Origin: Dermatemys mawii
Taxonomy: Eukaryota > Chordata > Testudines > Dermatemydidae
DNA length: 64,000 nucleotides
Direction: 5' to 3'
Assembly (NCBI GenBank): GCA_007922305.1
Contig: ML677366.1
Coordinates: 8,397,615-8,461,614 of the forward strand
Shown: piece by piece, positions 1 to 12,600 of the stretch
Layout: every line of letters starts with the position of its first letter
Position numbering within the stretch: position 1 is the stretch's first letter
The notes under the pieces: generated by a model
The model's input: the letters and a program-made list of their open reading frames with translations, nothing else
Databases searched by the model: none
What the model was told of the DNA's origin: nothing
Position numbers and translations under genes: made by a program

Positions 1-1728
1 ATATGGTACTCACTTTCTGTCCTAAACAGTCACACAGCGTTAATTTGCACTACTGAATAGTTGCCATATTCCATCCCCAAGAGTGGTGGTGCTTTAAGAA
101 TGATCCTTCAATGACTAGGGACTTCCATGGAAATTTGCTCTGGTACAGGAATGGTGGGGAGAGGAACCAAAAAAAAAAAAGGGAGGTAATATGTCTTGTA
201 AAAAATTTCAAAACCCTATCGAAGAAAGATTTCAACATTTTTACAGTTTTGCTTCCGCATTGTTGTCTTTTCATCCTATTTGATACTTTAGACTGGTTTG
301 CTTGACTCAGAATTTCTGATGTTGCAAGAAATGCTTTCAAATGGACTATGAAGATCTTCTGCAGGCATTTATTTTGGCATGACTATCTCCCATCATGATA
401 AAAAAAAAACGGATTCATCATTGACATAGTTTCTACCTTTTGGGGATATCATTCCTGGGTAGAGTTGAGCCAATAATGGATTTTTTCAGTTCAGGTTTTT
501 TCCAGCCGAAACTATTTGTCAAATTCAACCCAACTTCATGAACTTTCAGAGCCCTGAAAATATGTGTTTCAGAAGAAAAACTTGTTCACTGAAAAAACGT
601 TACCCAGCTCTACCTGTGTTCTACCACCTCAATTACCTTGTGCTGTTTGATCTGGTAAATAGATACCTTTGGTCTTGCCAGTGCCAAAACATGTCCCAGC
701 GACAGGATATCCTGAATGCAGATTGAACGAAATGGAGGGGGTCTCACTCCGGATCCTACTGGACAAGTATCCATGTTGCAGTTAGCTGCCTCGTCAGCAG
801 AGACTAAGGACTGAACCTGCAGCCTCTGGGTCAGGGTTGAAGAATGATTCATTCACTAATTCAGTTTCTACAAAATGCTAAACCCGTGCTGGCAGTGGAT
901 TGATGTAGGGGAAAGCCAGTGCTCGGACCTGAAGAAGAGCTCGGTATAGTTCAAAAGCTTGTCTCTTTCACCACCTAAAGTTTGTCTAATCAAATACAGA
1001 GTGACAAGGTGGGTGAGGTATTAAATGCCCACACCATACATGTATGAACAGAGGACTTTCCTCTCAGTACTAAATTCATTTACATTTTTACACATTCCCA
1101 CGTGTGCAAATCTGCAGTAGCAAGTATTTAACTACCCAAGACCATTCAAGTAGCCTGAAACTTCTTTTTTCTTTGTGTTTTATACTCCAGAAAGTATGCA
1201 TACTTTCCATTTAAGTTTTCAGGCTGCATAGACTAATGCTTCAGTCACATCATATTGAGACATATGATTCAAAATCCACTGCAAGAGGAGGGGAGGGATC
1301 AAATAATTTAAATCAACCATTTAACGTCTTCTTTTTCTTGTGCTCTCTTTCCTGTTTATTATTTTTAAAAGACGAGTGGCTTCCTTCACATTCTGAGGCC
1401 TAATTCAATCTGATTGACATATGAGCAAGCTACATGCTGTGAGATCGAACAGTACTATTTATATAGTACCTAGAAGTATGCTAGGATCTTCCCAACCAGC
1501 CGAGAACAAAGGGTCACTGCACTGAAGCGCTTACAACCAAAACAGATGAGGAGCAGACAAGGATCGCAGCGTAAAACACGACAGCTTTATACTTAAAAAG
1601 AGAAAAATCCCTTTTGTTTTCTGACCATTATCAATTTTACATCCTTAAGTCTTGCCTACGTCCATTTGTAACTCTTTCAAAAATTTTTGGCTACTTTGAC
1701 AATAAAGAAAAAGTGTTCCTAGTTTCAC
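1..1728. other. Non-coding, no recognisable element
   Basis: AT-rich sequence with short A runs (170-181, 401-409). The only open frames are short (under 100 codons), begin and end arbitrarily and have no recognisable protein. I see nothing here beyond ordinary intergenic DNA. Confidence 0.6.
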
Positions 1729-2030
1729 CAAACATAGACTCATGGAACTATAGGCTTAAGAAGGGACTGCAAGGGTCATCTAGTCTAACCCCCCGCCGAC
1801 AGTCAGGATGCGTTATGTCTAAACTATCCAAGACAAATGGCTATCTAAACTCCTTTTGAAAGTGAAGGAGCTTCCACAACTTCCCTCCGCAGTCTGTTCC
1901 AGTGTCCTACCATTCTTAGAGTTAGCAAGTTTTTCCTGAGATTTACTCTATATCTGCTATGCTGTAGTGTGAACCAATTGCCTCTTGTCCTGCCCTCTGT
2001 GGAAAATTTTCTCCATCTTGACTATGGGAG
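1729..2030 (-). mobile_element. CR1-type LINE, 3' end fragment
   Basis: Reads from CATAGACTCATGGAACTA through GGGTCATCTAGTCTAACC, GAGCTTCCACAACTTCCCTC and CAGTCTGTTCCAGTGTCCTA to AGTTTTTCCTGAGATTTAC. This is the antisense of the conserved CR1 3' region, whose sense strand ends in ATTCTATG-like octamers. Truncated at its 5' end, as most CR1 copies are. Confidence 0.85.
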
Positions 2031-2267
2031 TACTATTGGTTATTAGACAGGTTTAGTAGAGGTGCAGATTTCATACTGTAGGATATAAAGACAGATGATC
2101 ATGGCTACTGTTGGTTATGTGATCTATCCAACAGTGGTGGAAAAAGACAGAAACTCATACTCAAGCTAGCCAAAGTTACGCCTCAATTTTTTTTCTTTGC
2201 CCGATATTAAATAACCAGCTACTGATTTATGAATAAAATACTCCCTTACCTGTGAAAAATCAAGTTG

Positions 2268-2395
2268 ATAATTAGACTGTAAGTTTTTTGGGGTGAGAAC
2301 TGTTTCTCCCTGTGTTTTTGTACAGCACTGTGCACAATTGGACAATGATCCTCATGGGAAGTTCTGTATTATACTAATTATATGATGAAAAGGTT
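2268..2395 (+). repeat. SINE-like tail (GACTGTAAG...GTACAGCACTG family)
   Basis: The block from AGACTGTAAGTTTTTTGGGG through TTTGTACAGCACTGTGCACA is recognisably related to 41045-41160 in this window, which ends in (AATA)n. It resembles the 3' part of tRNA-derived amniote SINEs. The family name is not certain. Confidence 0.5.
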
Positions 2396-4628
2396 AAGCA
2401 GCCAAAATAAACATTAGATTCATTTGAAATTGGAGATAAGTTGAACATGGAACAAACCAGTAACCAACACTCAGTCTCTCTAAATCAGCTAATGTGTAGT
2501 TTACATGGTATGAATTTTTAAAATGTCAGTTGGCAATTCTATTGAGAATTAGCAGTCTCTCGCTGAATCTAATATACACATACTTAACCACCTGCCTGGC
2601 TAACCAGCCATGTTAATGCAGCACACTACCATTCCTTTTTGGTGGGACTTATAAAAAACAAATACACAAAAAGAGGAAAAATGGAGACCACCTACTGAGG
2701 ATGCTGACATTAGAGCATTTCAGATTACTGGCTGATGGAGCAGAAGTGGAAAAATAGATGAGATTACAGCATGCCTACAAAAGCCAGACCATCTTGGTTT
2801 ACAACAATAAAAAGTGACCATACACAGTCTCCAAATGCACTGGGCAAAGTTTTAAAATAGCAAAATCCTCAATGGACGACACCCTTGATAGCTTAAGCAG
2901 GCCTGTGTATCTTTATTTCTTATTTTTCTCTGCTATTGAGCAAGTGCATGTATTAGCCTCAAAACATACCATTTGTATTGCAGTATGTTGCTTACATTCT
3001 TTGTTAAATGATGTGAGAAGAAAATGGTGTTTCCCTGTGAGTAAGCAGGGAATGATGTAAGAGGCACTGTGTCTTGGATAAGGCATAGAACCAAGGCATT
3101 AAGCAATCCCTGGCCCTTGTAGGTTCCAGGGCATTCCTTGGTAGACTAGGGGTGTCAGTTCTTTTGGCAAATTGCAGAAATGTTGCATGTTACTTCTGCA
3201 TGCTGCAGAACAGATGCTGCATTCAACCACAAGAGTGACTGAATGTATAGACTGCATGATCATTTGTGGAGTGGTTTTTGATCACAGATGTCCAATATTA
3301 AGAATACTTTATAAGTGTAGACAGATTCTGAATCAGAGCGTTGATGTAAAATCAGCACACTCCCACTGAAGGCAATATCAATTTATGGCCATTGAGAATC
3401 TGCCTCCTATATGTTCCACAACCTTGTTCTGGCTTTCCAAGCTTAAATTTCATTATTTTTGAATATTAACTTAGCTCCGCTAACTGGATAATGTTATTTG
3501 TTCTACATTCTGTTGACAGTTATTGCTATGTAGCAAATCCTATGTACAGTTCCCTATTCAATGAAAGAAGCATGTTCTGGTTAACAGCTCAGCTCTAATT
3601 GCGCTGCTTAACCAGTTTTGATAATAAAAATTTTGAAAAAAAGCCCCCACTATTTTAGGTATCCCTTTCTAAAATTCTAAGCTAGTTTGAGCTCCCTGCA
3701 ATCATTCCTTATTTGTAACCATAATTATGAAATCAAATCAACTAAATTCCACAGTCTCAGGCAATATTTAAAGTAACTGTCCACTTCCCAATTTGACTCA
3801 GGAGATACGAATAGGTATATCACAATCAGTAATTTCTACTCTTATCATGTAGGTTTGTTTTTCTTGCCATGAAGAGATGCAGGTGACCGAACACAAGCCA
3901 AAACTAAAGATTTCTTCTTGTTCTCTGAAAAGACCGTTGCTGAGATGTATCGGTAATAGTCATATGTCAGTTGTAATCGTATGTGTTATTAAGAAGGCCC
4001 TCAGCATAAAAACTAAGGATCAAATTCACCACTGGTGTAAGCAGCTACAACTTTATTGAAGTCATGCTTGTGTCTGCAAAATTTGAGGGGTAGAGTGAAG
4101 GTATTACATATTTCCTACACTAAATTAGATGGGGGTTGCTGTGGTGCCCGGGTGAACTGAGGAGTACACAGAAGAGCTACTATACTTTTTAAAAAACCCC
4201 AGTAGATTAGACAACAGTTTTTTATTACTAAAATCCAGTTTGTTTAAAGCCCCCCCCCCGAGGCTGAACAAAAATTGGCTGTATTGTAGCTTAGATAGAG
4301 CACAACTCTACTCTATGCAGCTGCATATTTTAGGATGGCTTCTCAGCGATGAGCAGTATAAAGGCTGAAAAGCAGTAAAGCTTCACTTGTTTGTCCACCG
4401 ACTGCTCCTAAAAGAACATTCTCTCGTTACTATATGTAATGTATAGTGCAGTGAAACTAGAATACAAGTATTTGCAACCAATTTAATCTTTCCCACTGAT
4501 ACCAGGCAGCTGTTTTTGGGGAACCAGGGTGCAGCATCCAGCCTGACTCATGAAAGACACCCCCATCCCTCCAGTCTCTGTTTGAACCAAATCTGATCAG
4601 AGAAAAGGTTTGCAGAGAACAATGAAGG
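2396..4628. other. Non-coding, no recognisable element
   Basis: Mostly unique AT-rich sequence. It contains a 9-bp C run near 4251-4259. Open frames are short and unrelated to known proteins. Confidence 0.5.
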
Positions 4629-5560
4629 GTGTTAGGAGACACCTCAGACTCTTCCTAACTAAGTGACAAGATGAACACATCTCAATTAGCATAAGGAATG
4701 GAAAACTGAGACCACTCCCCTAGCTGTATTTGCATGGAAGATGGACAGGAATTAGCATGAAGAAAAGAGAACTGCACTGAACTCTGGGACCTAAGAAGCA
4801 GGGACGTATTGCATTCTGGGAATCCCTGCTCTAAATGCTAATGAACCTTTGCCTGCACACACCCAGCTCAGCAATTATCAGACCAATTCTAGAAATAAAT
4901 TTTTGATTGATATATCAAAATACTGATGCAACCTGGCTACATTGTGAGCTCCCTGAAGGAAACACCTCCCATAGCCAAGAGTGATCAGCTCCTACTTTAT
5001 ATCGTAAAGAAAACCCTTGAAACCCTAGTTTACTCAAACAAACCTATTGTTCTCCCTTGCACCTTTGTATTCTCTCTATAAAACCCCCTACCTGTGCCCA
5101 AGTCAGGGTTCTGATGCTTAGACCCAGACTATGCATCAGTTCCACAGGGACTCCATCATCACCTAGCAGCTGATCGTGCTGGGGGCTCTGCTTGTCTCCA
5201 GCATTCAGGACCCTGAGCTACTACTATTGCCTAGGAACCCCGACCAGTTCAAGCCTCACGGAGTAGGTGAGATCTCTTTCTCGCTCCCTCTCAGGTATTA
5301 ACCTTTAAAATGTAACTTATGTTTGTTTAGCCCTCCTTCTGTAGTTATTATTCAATAAATAACCCTTATGGTTAAGTTGGTTGCTTTTCTCTTGCTAATT
5401 TTACTCATTTGTGTCTGTAGCTTCCCCCCTTTACTCCCCAGCAATGCTTCTTTTACCTAAGTGTTTTTTTTTTACCTAAGATCTTTTACCTAAGATCCCT
5501 GTAGTGCCCCACAATACCGTGGGGTTTGCTCATCAAGTTGGTTACTGTGAAAGTGGGATA
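4629..5560 (+). mobile_element. Possible retroviral-type LTR fragment
   Basis: The layout resembles U3-R-U5. A TATAAAA box lies at 5077-5083, and an AATAAA at about 5354-5359, some 275 bp further on, is followed by a T-rich stretch. Between them is GC-rich sequence ending near a donor-like GGAGTAGGTGAGAT. No gag, pol or env remnant follows and exact termini and target duplication could not be fixed, so a solo LTR is the best reading. It could instead be a degenerate single-copy promoter-like sequence. Confidence 0.35.
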
Positions 5561-5599
5561 GGGACGTGTTAAACTTGGGGCACATGATGGCAGGGTGGG

Positions 5600-5748
5600 G
5601 GAGCTGAGTGTGCTGCTCAACTCAGCCCATTAAGAACAGGAGCACATAAGGGTACCAGCTTGAAAGTGCTGTTTCACCCAGCTCACTGAGCACAGGGACA
5701 TATAAGGGGATCAGCTGGAAAGTGCTGATTGACCCAGTCTGCTCAGGT
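5600..5748 (+). repeat. Tandem repeat, about 56-bp unit, 2.6 copies
   Basis: Units start near 5601, 5657 and 5713. Shared words include AGCTGGAAAGTGCTG / AGCTTGAAAGTGCTG, CTCACTGAGCACAGGGACA / CATTAAGAACAGGAGCACA and ATAAGGGGATC / ATAAGGGTACC. It directly follows the LTR-like segment and may be part of it. Confidence 0.65.
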
Positions 5749-6956
5749 GTGTGTGAGTGAGCGAGCGTGTGTGTTAGTTCTAGGGCTAGAGGAACCTACA
5801 TCCTGCAGGATGGCTCTACTAGGAAGGGACTTGCAGAAGGAAGGAATAGAGCTCCATATGACACACACAAGTGACATAAGCAACACATTAATAGAATTAC
5901 AGAACCCCCACCCCCCAAAAAAGTAACCCATGTAAATAAGCATACCCCAAAGTAATGGGCACATTTGGTAACACCACTTACTGTGACCTTTTCACTATCA
6001 CAATTTTCATGGCAACAGCTCCTCTAAAGACAAAGTTCCATATGTGATACAATGATGAGGCTGCACAAGTGCTGTATTTATTTTCTTAGCAAGATTTGCA
6101 CCACATGCAACAAAACAAAAATAACTGCTGTTTTCCAGTTATTCAGCTTGTCTGCTTGCAATTTTAGGAGCTTCAGAGAAGGTGAAGGGTATAACAAGAC
6201 TTGGGAAGAAAGGGTTTAAGCTGTTTAGAACCTTATTTTTAGGAGTTTGGAATAGCACTCTCCTAGTTGAACAACTTCTAAGCTTCACAAAAACATAACT
6301 CTTGCGTGGCTTAGGAAGAGAACACAACAACTGCCCCCTCAAAACAATTCTTCACCCTCTTCTGATGATTCCTGTCCCTTACATCTCAGGAGCTACACTG
6401 CTTCTATCTTTCGGTAGTCAGTTAAGCTTTGCCACATAATGCAGTGCAGCACTGCTGCATTATTTAGTTCTAATAAGCTTAGTAGAAGAGGCCTTACATA
6501 ATGGCAACGTGTGGTAAAAAAAAACAAAAACCCACAGCAGTCAGAAAGTCTAGCACTACTTCAGATGTATTTCAAAATATGCTGGCAAATGACCAACATT
6601 CAATTAAAATGTATCCTCCTACTTTAGTCATTATGGGTAAGAGATACAGGGTTCAGTCTTGTTATATTAATTTGCTGTGCTAATATAGCTGTTCCAATTC
6701 TTGGTGACAATATATAGGTCATTTTGTAGGATGAGAAAAAGTGACAAAAGTTCTCAGTAATATACCATTACATATTTATGATTACAGATTGAATCTTAAA
6801 AATTTTTAAGATTCAAAAGTATAAAAAAGTATCTCCTGCTGCCTGAGTATGTTGGAGTAGGCATCTGTTCTACAAGAGACATTACAACCAGTTTTTAAGT
6901 TACTTAACTCTAAAATACTGTACTATAGTTGTAATCAATTTCTATAAATAATCACT
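5749..6956. other. Intergenic, downstream of ARRDC4
   Basis: A short GT-rich patch (5744-5775) is followed by AT-rich unique sequence. A TTTATT (minus-strand AATAAA) near 6076 is an alternative, more distal end for ARRDC4. Nothing else recognised. Confidence 0.5.
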
Positions 6957-9586
6957 ACAACATAAGTTTTACATTTTTATTAACAAAAAGAACCCATAGG
7001 GCTCGTAAGTACAAAATACAATCATATCCTTGTATATTAAAGTTTTGAATAGCAAGTTTTTTTTTAAAGCCTGTTTCACAGTTATCAAAAACAAGCCACC
7101 TGGCATGCTGAATTTGTTATTGTGCAAAGTACACAACTAAGGACCAGATTCTACCCTCTAAACCAGATATCAGAGAGCAGAATTAGGCCTTCAAACTTTC
7201 ATCCTTTCCTTAAAGGTCCTTGTGTGCTTAAGAATCTTTTTGCCACAATTTAAGGCCACAGGTTTTCCTGCAAACAAAAAGCAACCCCAGGATTTTAAAA
7301 AAACCCAAACAAACCAGAGATGCATCTTTACTTTTCATTGACACATACTCTTGCTTGCATGATCATGTTTGTACCAACATACTATCCAGATAACACAATC
7401 ATTAGGTTTTACAGTCATCATTATAAGCACCTCATATTTCTTAGACTAATATTCTGTATAACTAACATGAAAGTTAAATAGTGTGGCTATCAGTTTAACT
7501 AGGACCGAAATGATATTTTAGTTAGGACAATATTTGTTTGTGTTCCTTTTGAAGGTGCTGCAAATTAAAATACTGCATTGACTAAATACGGCATGCCGTC
7601 AAAAGGCATGACAGCTACGTTGAACTTGAGACTTTAAGACAACTCCAAGTGTCTTCTCAAAGATGAAGTCAAATTTTGGTTAAAGCTGTATTTGCTAGAG
7701 AAGACAATATTTAAACTTGCAAATAAAAAAACTGCAGTTTTAAAATACATGTATCTGCATCAGTACCACATTTATTATAAACGATGGTGAATCAATAGTT
7801 AACTGAAGAGCTAGAAATTTAATAAAGAAAAAGTCATACTAAAGGATGGAGACAAAGTGAAAATAAATGTGCCTGCAGAAAAATCTGTTACTTAAGTGAA
7901 TAATGATTTTTTTAATAAAAGCATTTAAAAACTTTTAAAAACTGCAGTTTGACAGAAGTTGCAATGATGTTTGCTTTTAATTGCCAGAAAACAGTGTTCT
8001 ACAATTTGAAGCACTAGCATTTCTAACCTAAAACCCTTTTGTCAGATATACAAAAGTAGTTTTAGCAGTTCAACCCCCCTTCCCGCCCAATATATCTAAC
8101 ACTACTGTAAACTGGACATTTGCACATTGAGAATACTGTTGTTCTGCTCCTACCCCCGCAAGCTACTGACACAGTGGTCTTCTGTTAGATTATCAACACA
8201 AAACAATGCTTAGTAGGAAGCAAACATTCTACTCTAGACAAAGGCAGCAAGGGCAGCACCTTCATCTTTAGCAGCAAGAAAAAAATCTCACTGTTTTAAA
8301 TGACCTGAGGAAGAAAATAGTAAAATATTGCACCAAAACGAAATTACAGACAGGAAAAATACTAGAGTACAGATAACAATGGACAGTGCAGCTCTGATGA
8401 CAGACAAGGTCTTTGAACAAAACAAACCACAGAAACTAATAAAGTGTGTGGCTTTACAGAAGAATTTTGTTCCCATGTTGGTTGATTGCTGTCAAAATAT
8501 ATTAGATCTGAAGACAAAGCAGAAAGCAACTAAACTAAAATTTACACTCCTCCCCAAGCCCTTTGCCTCTTTTATTTGTTAACTGTGTAAGTTATTTAGG
8601 GTCCCTTTTAGAACCTTGCAGATAAGTGTAAGTCTTAGATGATGTTTTTGGTCTCAGTCTGACCCTAAATACATATCCAAAACAGAGGTAGGCTTAAAAG
8701 GCTTTTGAATAAATCCACTTTGATAAATATATCTGCTACTGGCAAGAAGACATTCTCCTTGCCTTGCTTCCCATTATTATGCTATCCACAAGCTTAGGAT
8801 ACACACAAAAAAATTAGTATAGTAGCACAAGAGGTTAGAATAATTCCCTTGAGATCTCAACCTCCTTCCCCCAAAACCACATAGTGCATAAGCTCTTATC
8901 AAAGTCCAACTTTCTCTTTTAAGTAGTTTGTCTTTCACACAAGACTTGCCTTCATAATATTGCAGTAATAGCTACATTTTGCCATTCATGACAATTTTAG
9001 ATTCAGCATGAACAATGAAATAGTACCACTTGACTGATGTTAGACAGATATGCTCCCATGAAAATTTTGTTTGTAACTGGAATTAGAGCTGGAACTCTAG
9101 ATTTTAGTGTTCCTTTTCTTCATTACAGACAGTGTAAAATGAAGCCCCTGCAACACAGGAGAATCTTTTGGAAATTCTATCCTACTTCTCATTTTCTTGA
9201 GATACAAATGTACTTTAATTCAGATTCTTCCAAACAGTCCTTAAGTGTAAGTACATGTTCATTCCTCTTTGATACATCCTTAAAACTCTTACTCTACACA
9301 AAGTAGAAGCATCTCTTCTTTATGATTATTCTCAAACACTTCCAACACATCGAACCTTGGCTGCTCCCACTCAGTCACATAATTTGACACCCACATCTCC
9401 TACGCAGACTAATCCAAAAGGGATTCTTTTCATGCCAAACATGCTCAGACTTTCAAACTCCAATTGCCTTTGCACTTTGTTTCTGAACTTAAGCTCTTAA
9501 TGAGAAAGCAGTTTCCTTTCAGCTTTACTAACAGATGACGCATAAGGGATTCCATTTCATCACAATACAGCTATTTCAAATATTGT
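6957..9586 (-). other. ARRDC4: ARRDC4 3' untranslated region (inferred extent)
   Basis: About 2.6 kb of AT-rich, non-repetitive sequence between the stop codon and a good poly(A) signal. It has no long open frame on either strand and no recognisable transposon. Other AATAAA hexamers on the minus strand at 8571-8576 and 7771-7776 could give shorter transcripts. The extent is inferred from the signal, not from transcripts. Confidence 0.6.
6976..6981 (-). promoter_or_regulatory. Candidate distal poly(A) signal of ARRDC4
   Basis: AATAAA on the minus strand (TTTATT on plus) inside TTAATAAAAATG. It is followed within 15-40 nt by a GT-rich stretch (TTATGTTGTAGTGATT), the usual downstream element. 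Cleavage is expected near 6955-6965. Confidence 0.5.
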
Positions 9587-9643
9587 TTAGAGCATGAATG
9601 AAACAGGCTGTGACTCTTCTATATGAGTAGGATGTGGATCAAT
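9587..9643 (-). CDS. ARRDC4: ARRDC4 coding exon 8 and stop
   Basis: 57 nt encoding IDPHPTHIEESQPVSFML and TAA (9589-9587). Acceptor TCTACAG at 9645-9644. The acidic/Pro tail matches the end of ARRDC4 in other vertebrates. The 3' UTR begins immediately after. Confidence 0.96.
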   Translation of the reverse strand: MDPHPTHIEESQPVSFML

Positions 9644-12600
9644 CTGTAGACAGAAAAAAAAATCAAAATGATTACTTCCTATACATTCATGTCGTATTTA
9701 AAACTTTTATGTAGTTTGATATGAAACTTTTATTTAGAAATCTAAATAGCAGCATGTTTTATTTACCTCTGAATAGAGAGGTGGAGGCTGAAACCGGAAC
9801 TCTTGTATATAGGCAAACATGTGACCACATAATTGTTCCTCACAGTCAGCTGGTTGTGAATAAGCAGGAACATGCCTAGAGAACTCTTCCTGTGATACTA
9901 CATCAGCATAATTCGGTGGTGCTTAAAAAGAGAGAGATGCCACTGTCAAATAATAAATTCATTAACTGATTCACTTGTTTTTAGATTGTATATGTATCAC
10001 AGTTCCTAAGAACATTAAGAAATTTATATCCGAATAAAACAATGAAAAATTCTGCAAATATTAGGTATTTTATTTTAATGACATTAAATCTGGTGAACAG
10101 TAAATTCATAGGGTATGCCAATTTTATGGTATTAATAATCTGACAAGATTAAAAAAAAAACACATTACAAGAATTGAAGCTTTAAATTGGAACAACAGTC
10201 CCTGCTTCTATTATAGATATCATGAATCCAGGTGACAAAGAAGCTCAAAATATATACCTTCAGGGTGTTCGGGCATGGTCAGTGCCAACCAACTCATGTC
10301 CACACTGAACTGGCCGGCGCTGGAGTTCCTGCTTGCAAACCCAGTACATGGAATTGTGCCAATCACCAGTGGCAATTCAATCATCAACTTGTTAGCACCA
10401 GGAATATGGATATACACCTGTGTGACAAATCCCACCCCACAAACAGGATGAGATAAATCAGGAGGATACAACGGAACTGGAGTTACATAAAGAAAGTCTG
10501 TCTGCTTCTATGAAGTTATTAAAAAACCATTAACAAATGTTGTGATTTCAGATAATCAAATTATAGCTAGTACTGGATAATGCATAGAAAGAAGACAATA
10601 CTTTTATGGTGGTCTCTCGACCTTTTCCTCCAGTGTTGTAACAAGTTTTGTCCTCAATACTGATGCAGATAACTTTCAGATTTACCTTTTCACTTCTGAC
10701 TTGTCTCCATACATTTAGTCACACATTTCAGACCCCCATTTGTCCCTAATGGGCTTTACATGTCTAAAGTCCAACTAATTATTCCCCCTAAATTCTCTCC
10801 ACTTCCTCCATCACAGTAATTCCTGTCACTCAGTTTCAATATCCTGGTAATAAACTTCAATTCCTTCCTTTCTGTACCATGCCTCATTGTTGCTGTTTCC
10901 TCCTCCATAATATACTGGAGAGCTGTCCCAAAAGAGAAAGCACTCTTCCATGCCTTGTTCACCTTCCATCTTGTTCACTGAAACTTCTTCCTCTCTGGTC
11001 TCCAATACTAACAGAAACCAGTCATTTTATTATCTTCTTTGCCTAGTTGGACATTGTCCTCTGCTGGAAACAGACTGTGCTCCATTCTTGCTGTTCTCTA
11101 TGGGAAGTCACTGCTATGTCTATAGTTGGATACATCTATAGTCTGTTTTCCACCTCCATACTAACATTTAATTTAATTTAAAGTCTTGAGTTGCAATGAC
11201 ATCAAGACACATTCATACAACTGCATAATAATTAATGAAGTTCAAATTATATGCTTATTTTGAAGCACTAAGTTTATTGGCAACAAAAACCTGTACTTAC
11301 AGCTAAAGAATACTCTACTCTGATGATACAACAGTTAAGAATGGAAGGGATTACAGGTGGGATTTTCAGAGTTTTCCCATTCCAGGTATCTGTACTCCCA
11401 GAAGCAATAGGGTTTCCTCGTACATTGGCAAGCATCTGACGGAAAGTCTTTGTCTTCCCGCTGGCCAGATAAGTCTGTGTTTGGAAAATGGCAGCTTTGG
11501 GAACAATCAAACGAGAGGAACAATTCTCAATTTCTGCATAGATCGGTATGGCTTCCTCTAAAAATACAAAAAAGTCTTGTAAATAAATGTGCAGTTTTAT
11601 AGCATCTATTATTTGAGGATAACACACTTTATGAAGTCTAGGTGTCATGTGTAATGTATATTAGCAGCTTTGTTCATCACCGTAATGTAGTCTCTTTGCA
11701 AATTGGCGTCCAGAGTTAACACCTTATTTTTTTTTAATTTATCAATGTTTGTAAGCTAGACATGTTGTAAAAGCTTGGTTTGCTAGGTGTGTCTTAGTGT
11801 TTCTCTAAGAATACCATCAAAATACTTGCACTTCCAGAAGGCTTGTGATAAGCACTTAGATATAGTGGTGACAGACATTATAGGAAATTCTAAAGATAGA
11901 GTATATGTATTATTCTTAACATATAGTTCTACAGAAAAAAGCTAAAATGTACCATCCTAAAAAACAGTCTGACTGCCCAACAGCTTTATTCTGTCATCAT
12001 TTACACTCCTGGTATCTCAAATGTAGGCTACCTTTTGAATAAGAACATTAGCTTTCAATTTGCATTACCAACAGATGTAATCTTTTAACCAAGTTTACAC
12101 AAGTCTGATTTCACTAACAGCTAAATGAGAAGTATTCACTAAACTGTTGTTACAAACAAGTGTTAGTTTTGTACTGCTTCTGTGTTTGAAGACATGACTG
12201 AATAGCTTGATTATTAAGATCACACTAACATTCACGAGTTGAATGTTCAGAGTTGAAGAAAATTCTTACCATTACAATATCCTTTCCTCTCAATTTTGGC
12301 ACTCAGAGAGACTGGACCAGAGGTGAAAAACCAACAGCCAACCATCTTCTCTTGGCTTCTCAAAACAGGCATCTACAAAAAACACCAATGTTTTTAATTT
12401 CAAATGGCAAAATTTTGCCAGCTACTTGCACTGTGAAATTAAACTTAATAGATACAGAGTTTTGAAATCTAGTTCAGAACCAATTTGGGATAAAATCCTG
12501 GTAGTACTATTGAAGATGGTAGGAGTTCTACCATGGTCTTCAACCAGGATGTGGTCATTTCCAAGTTAAAAAAAACCAAACAGAATCTAACATAAAAACT

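Noticed and set aside
12253..12465. Plus-strand frame over exon 4 of ARRDC4
   Set aside because: Shadow of the real exon on the minus strand.
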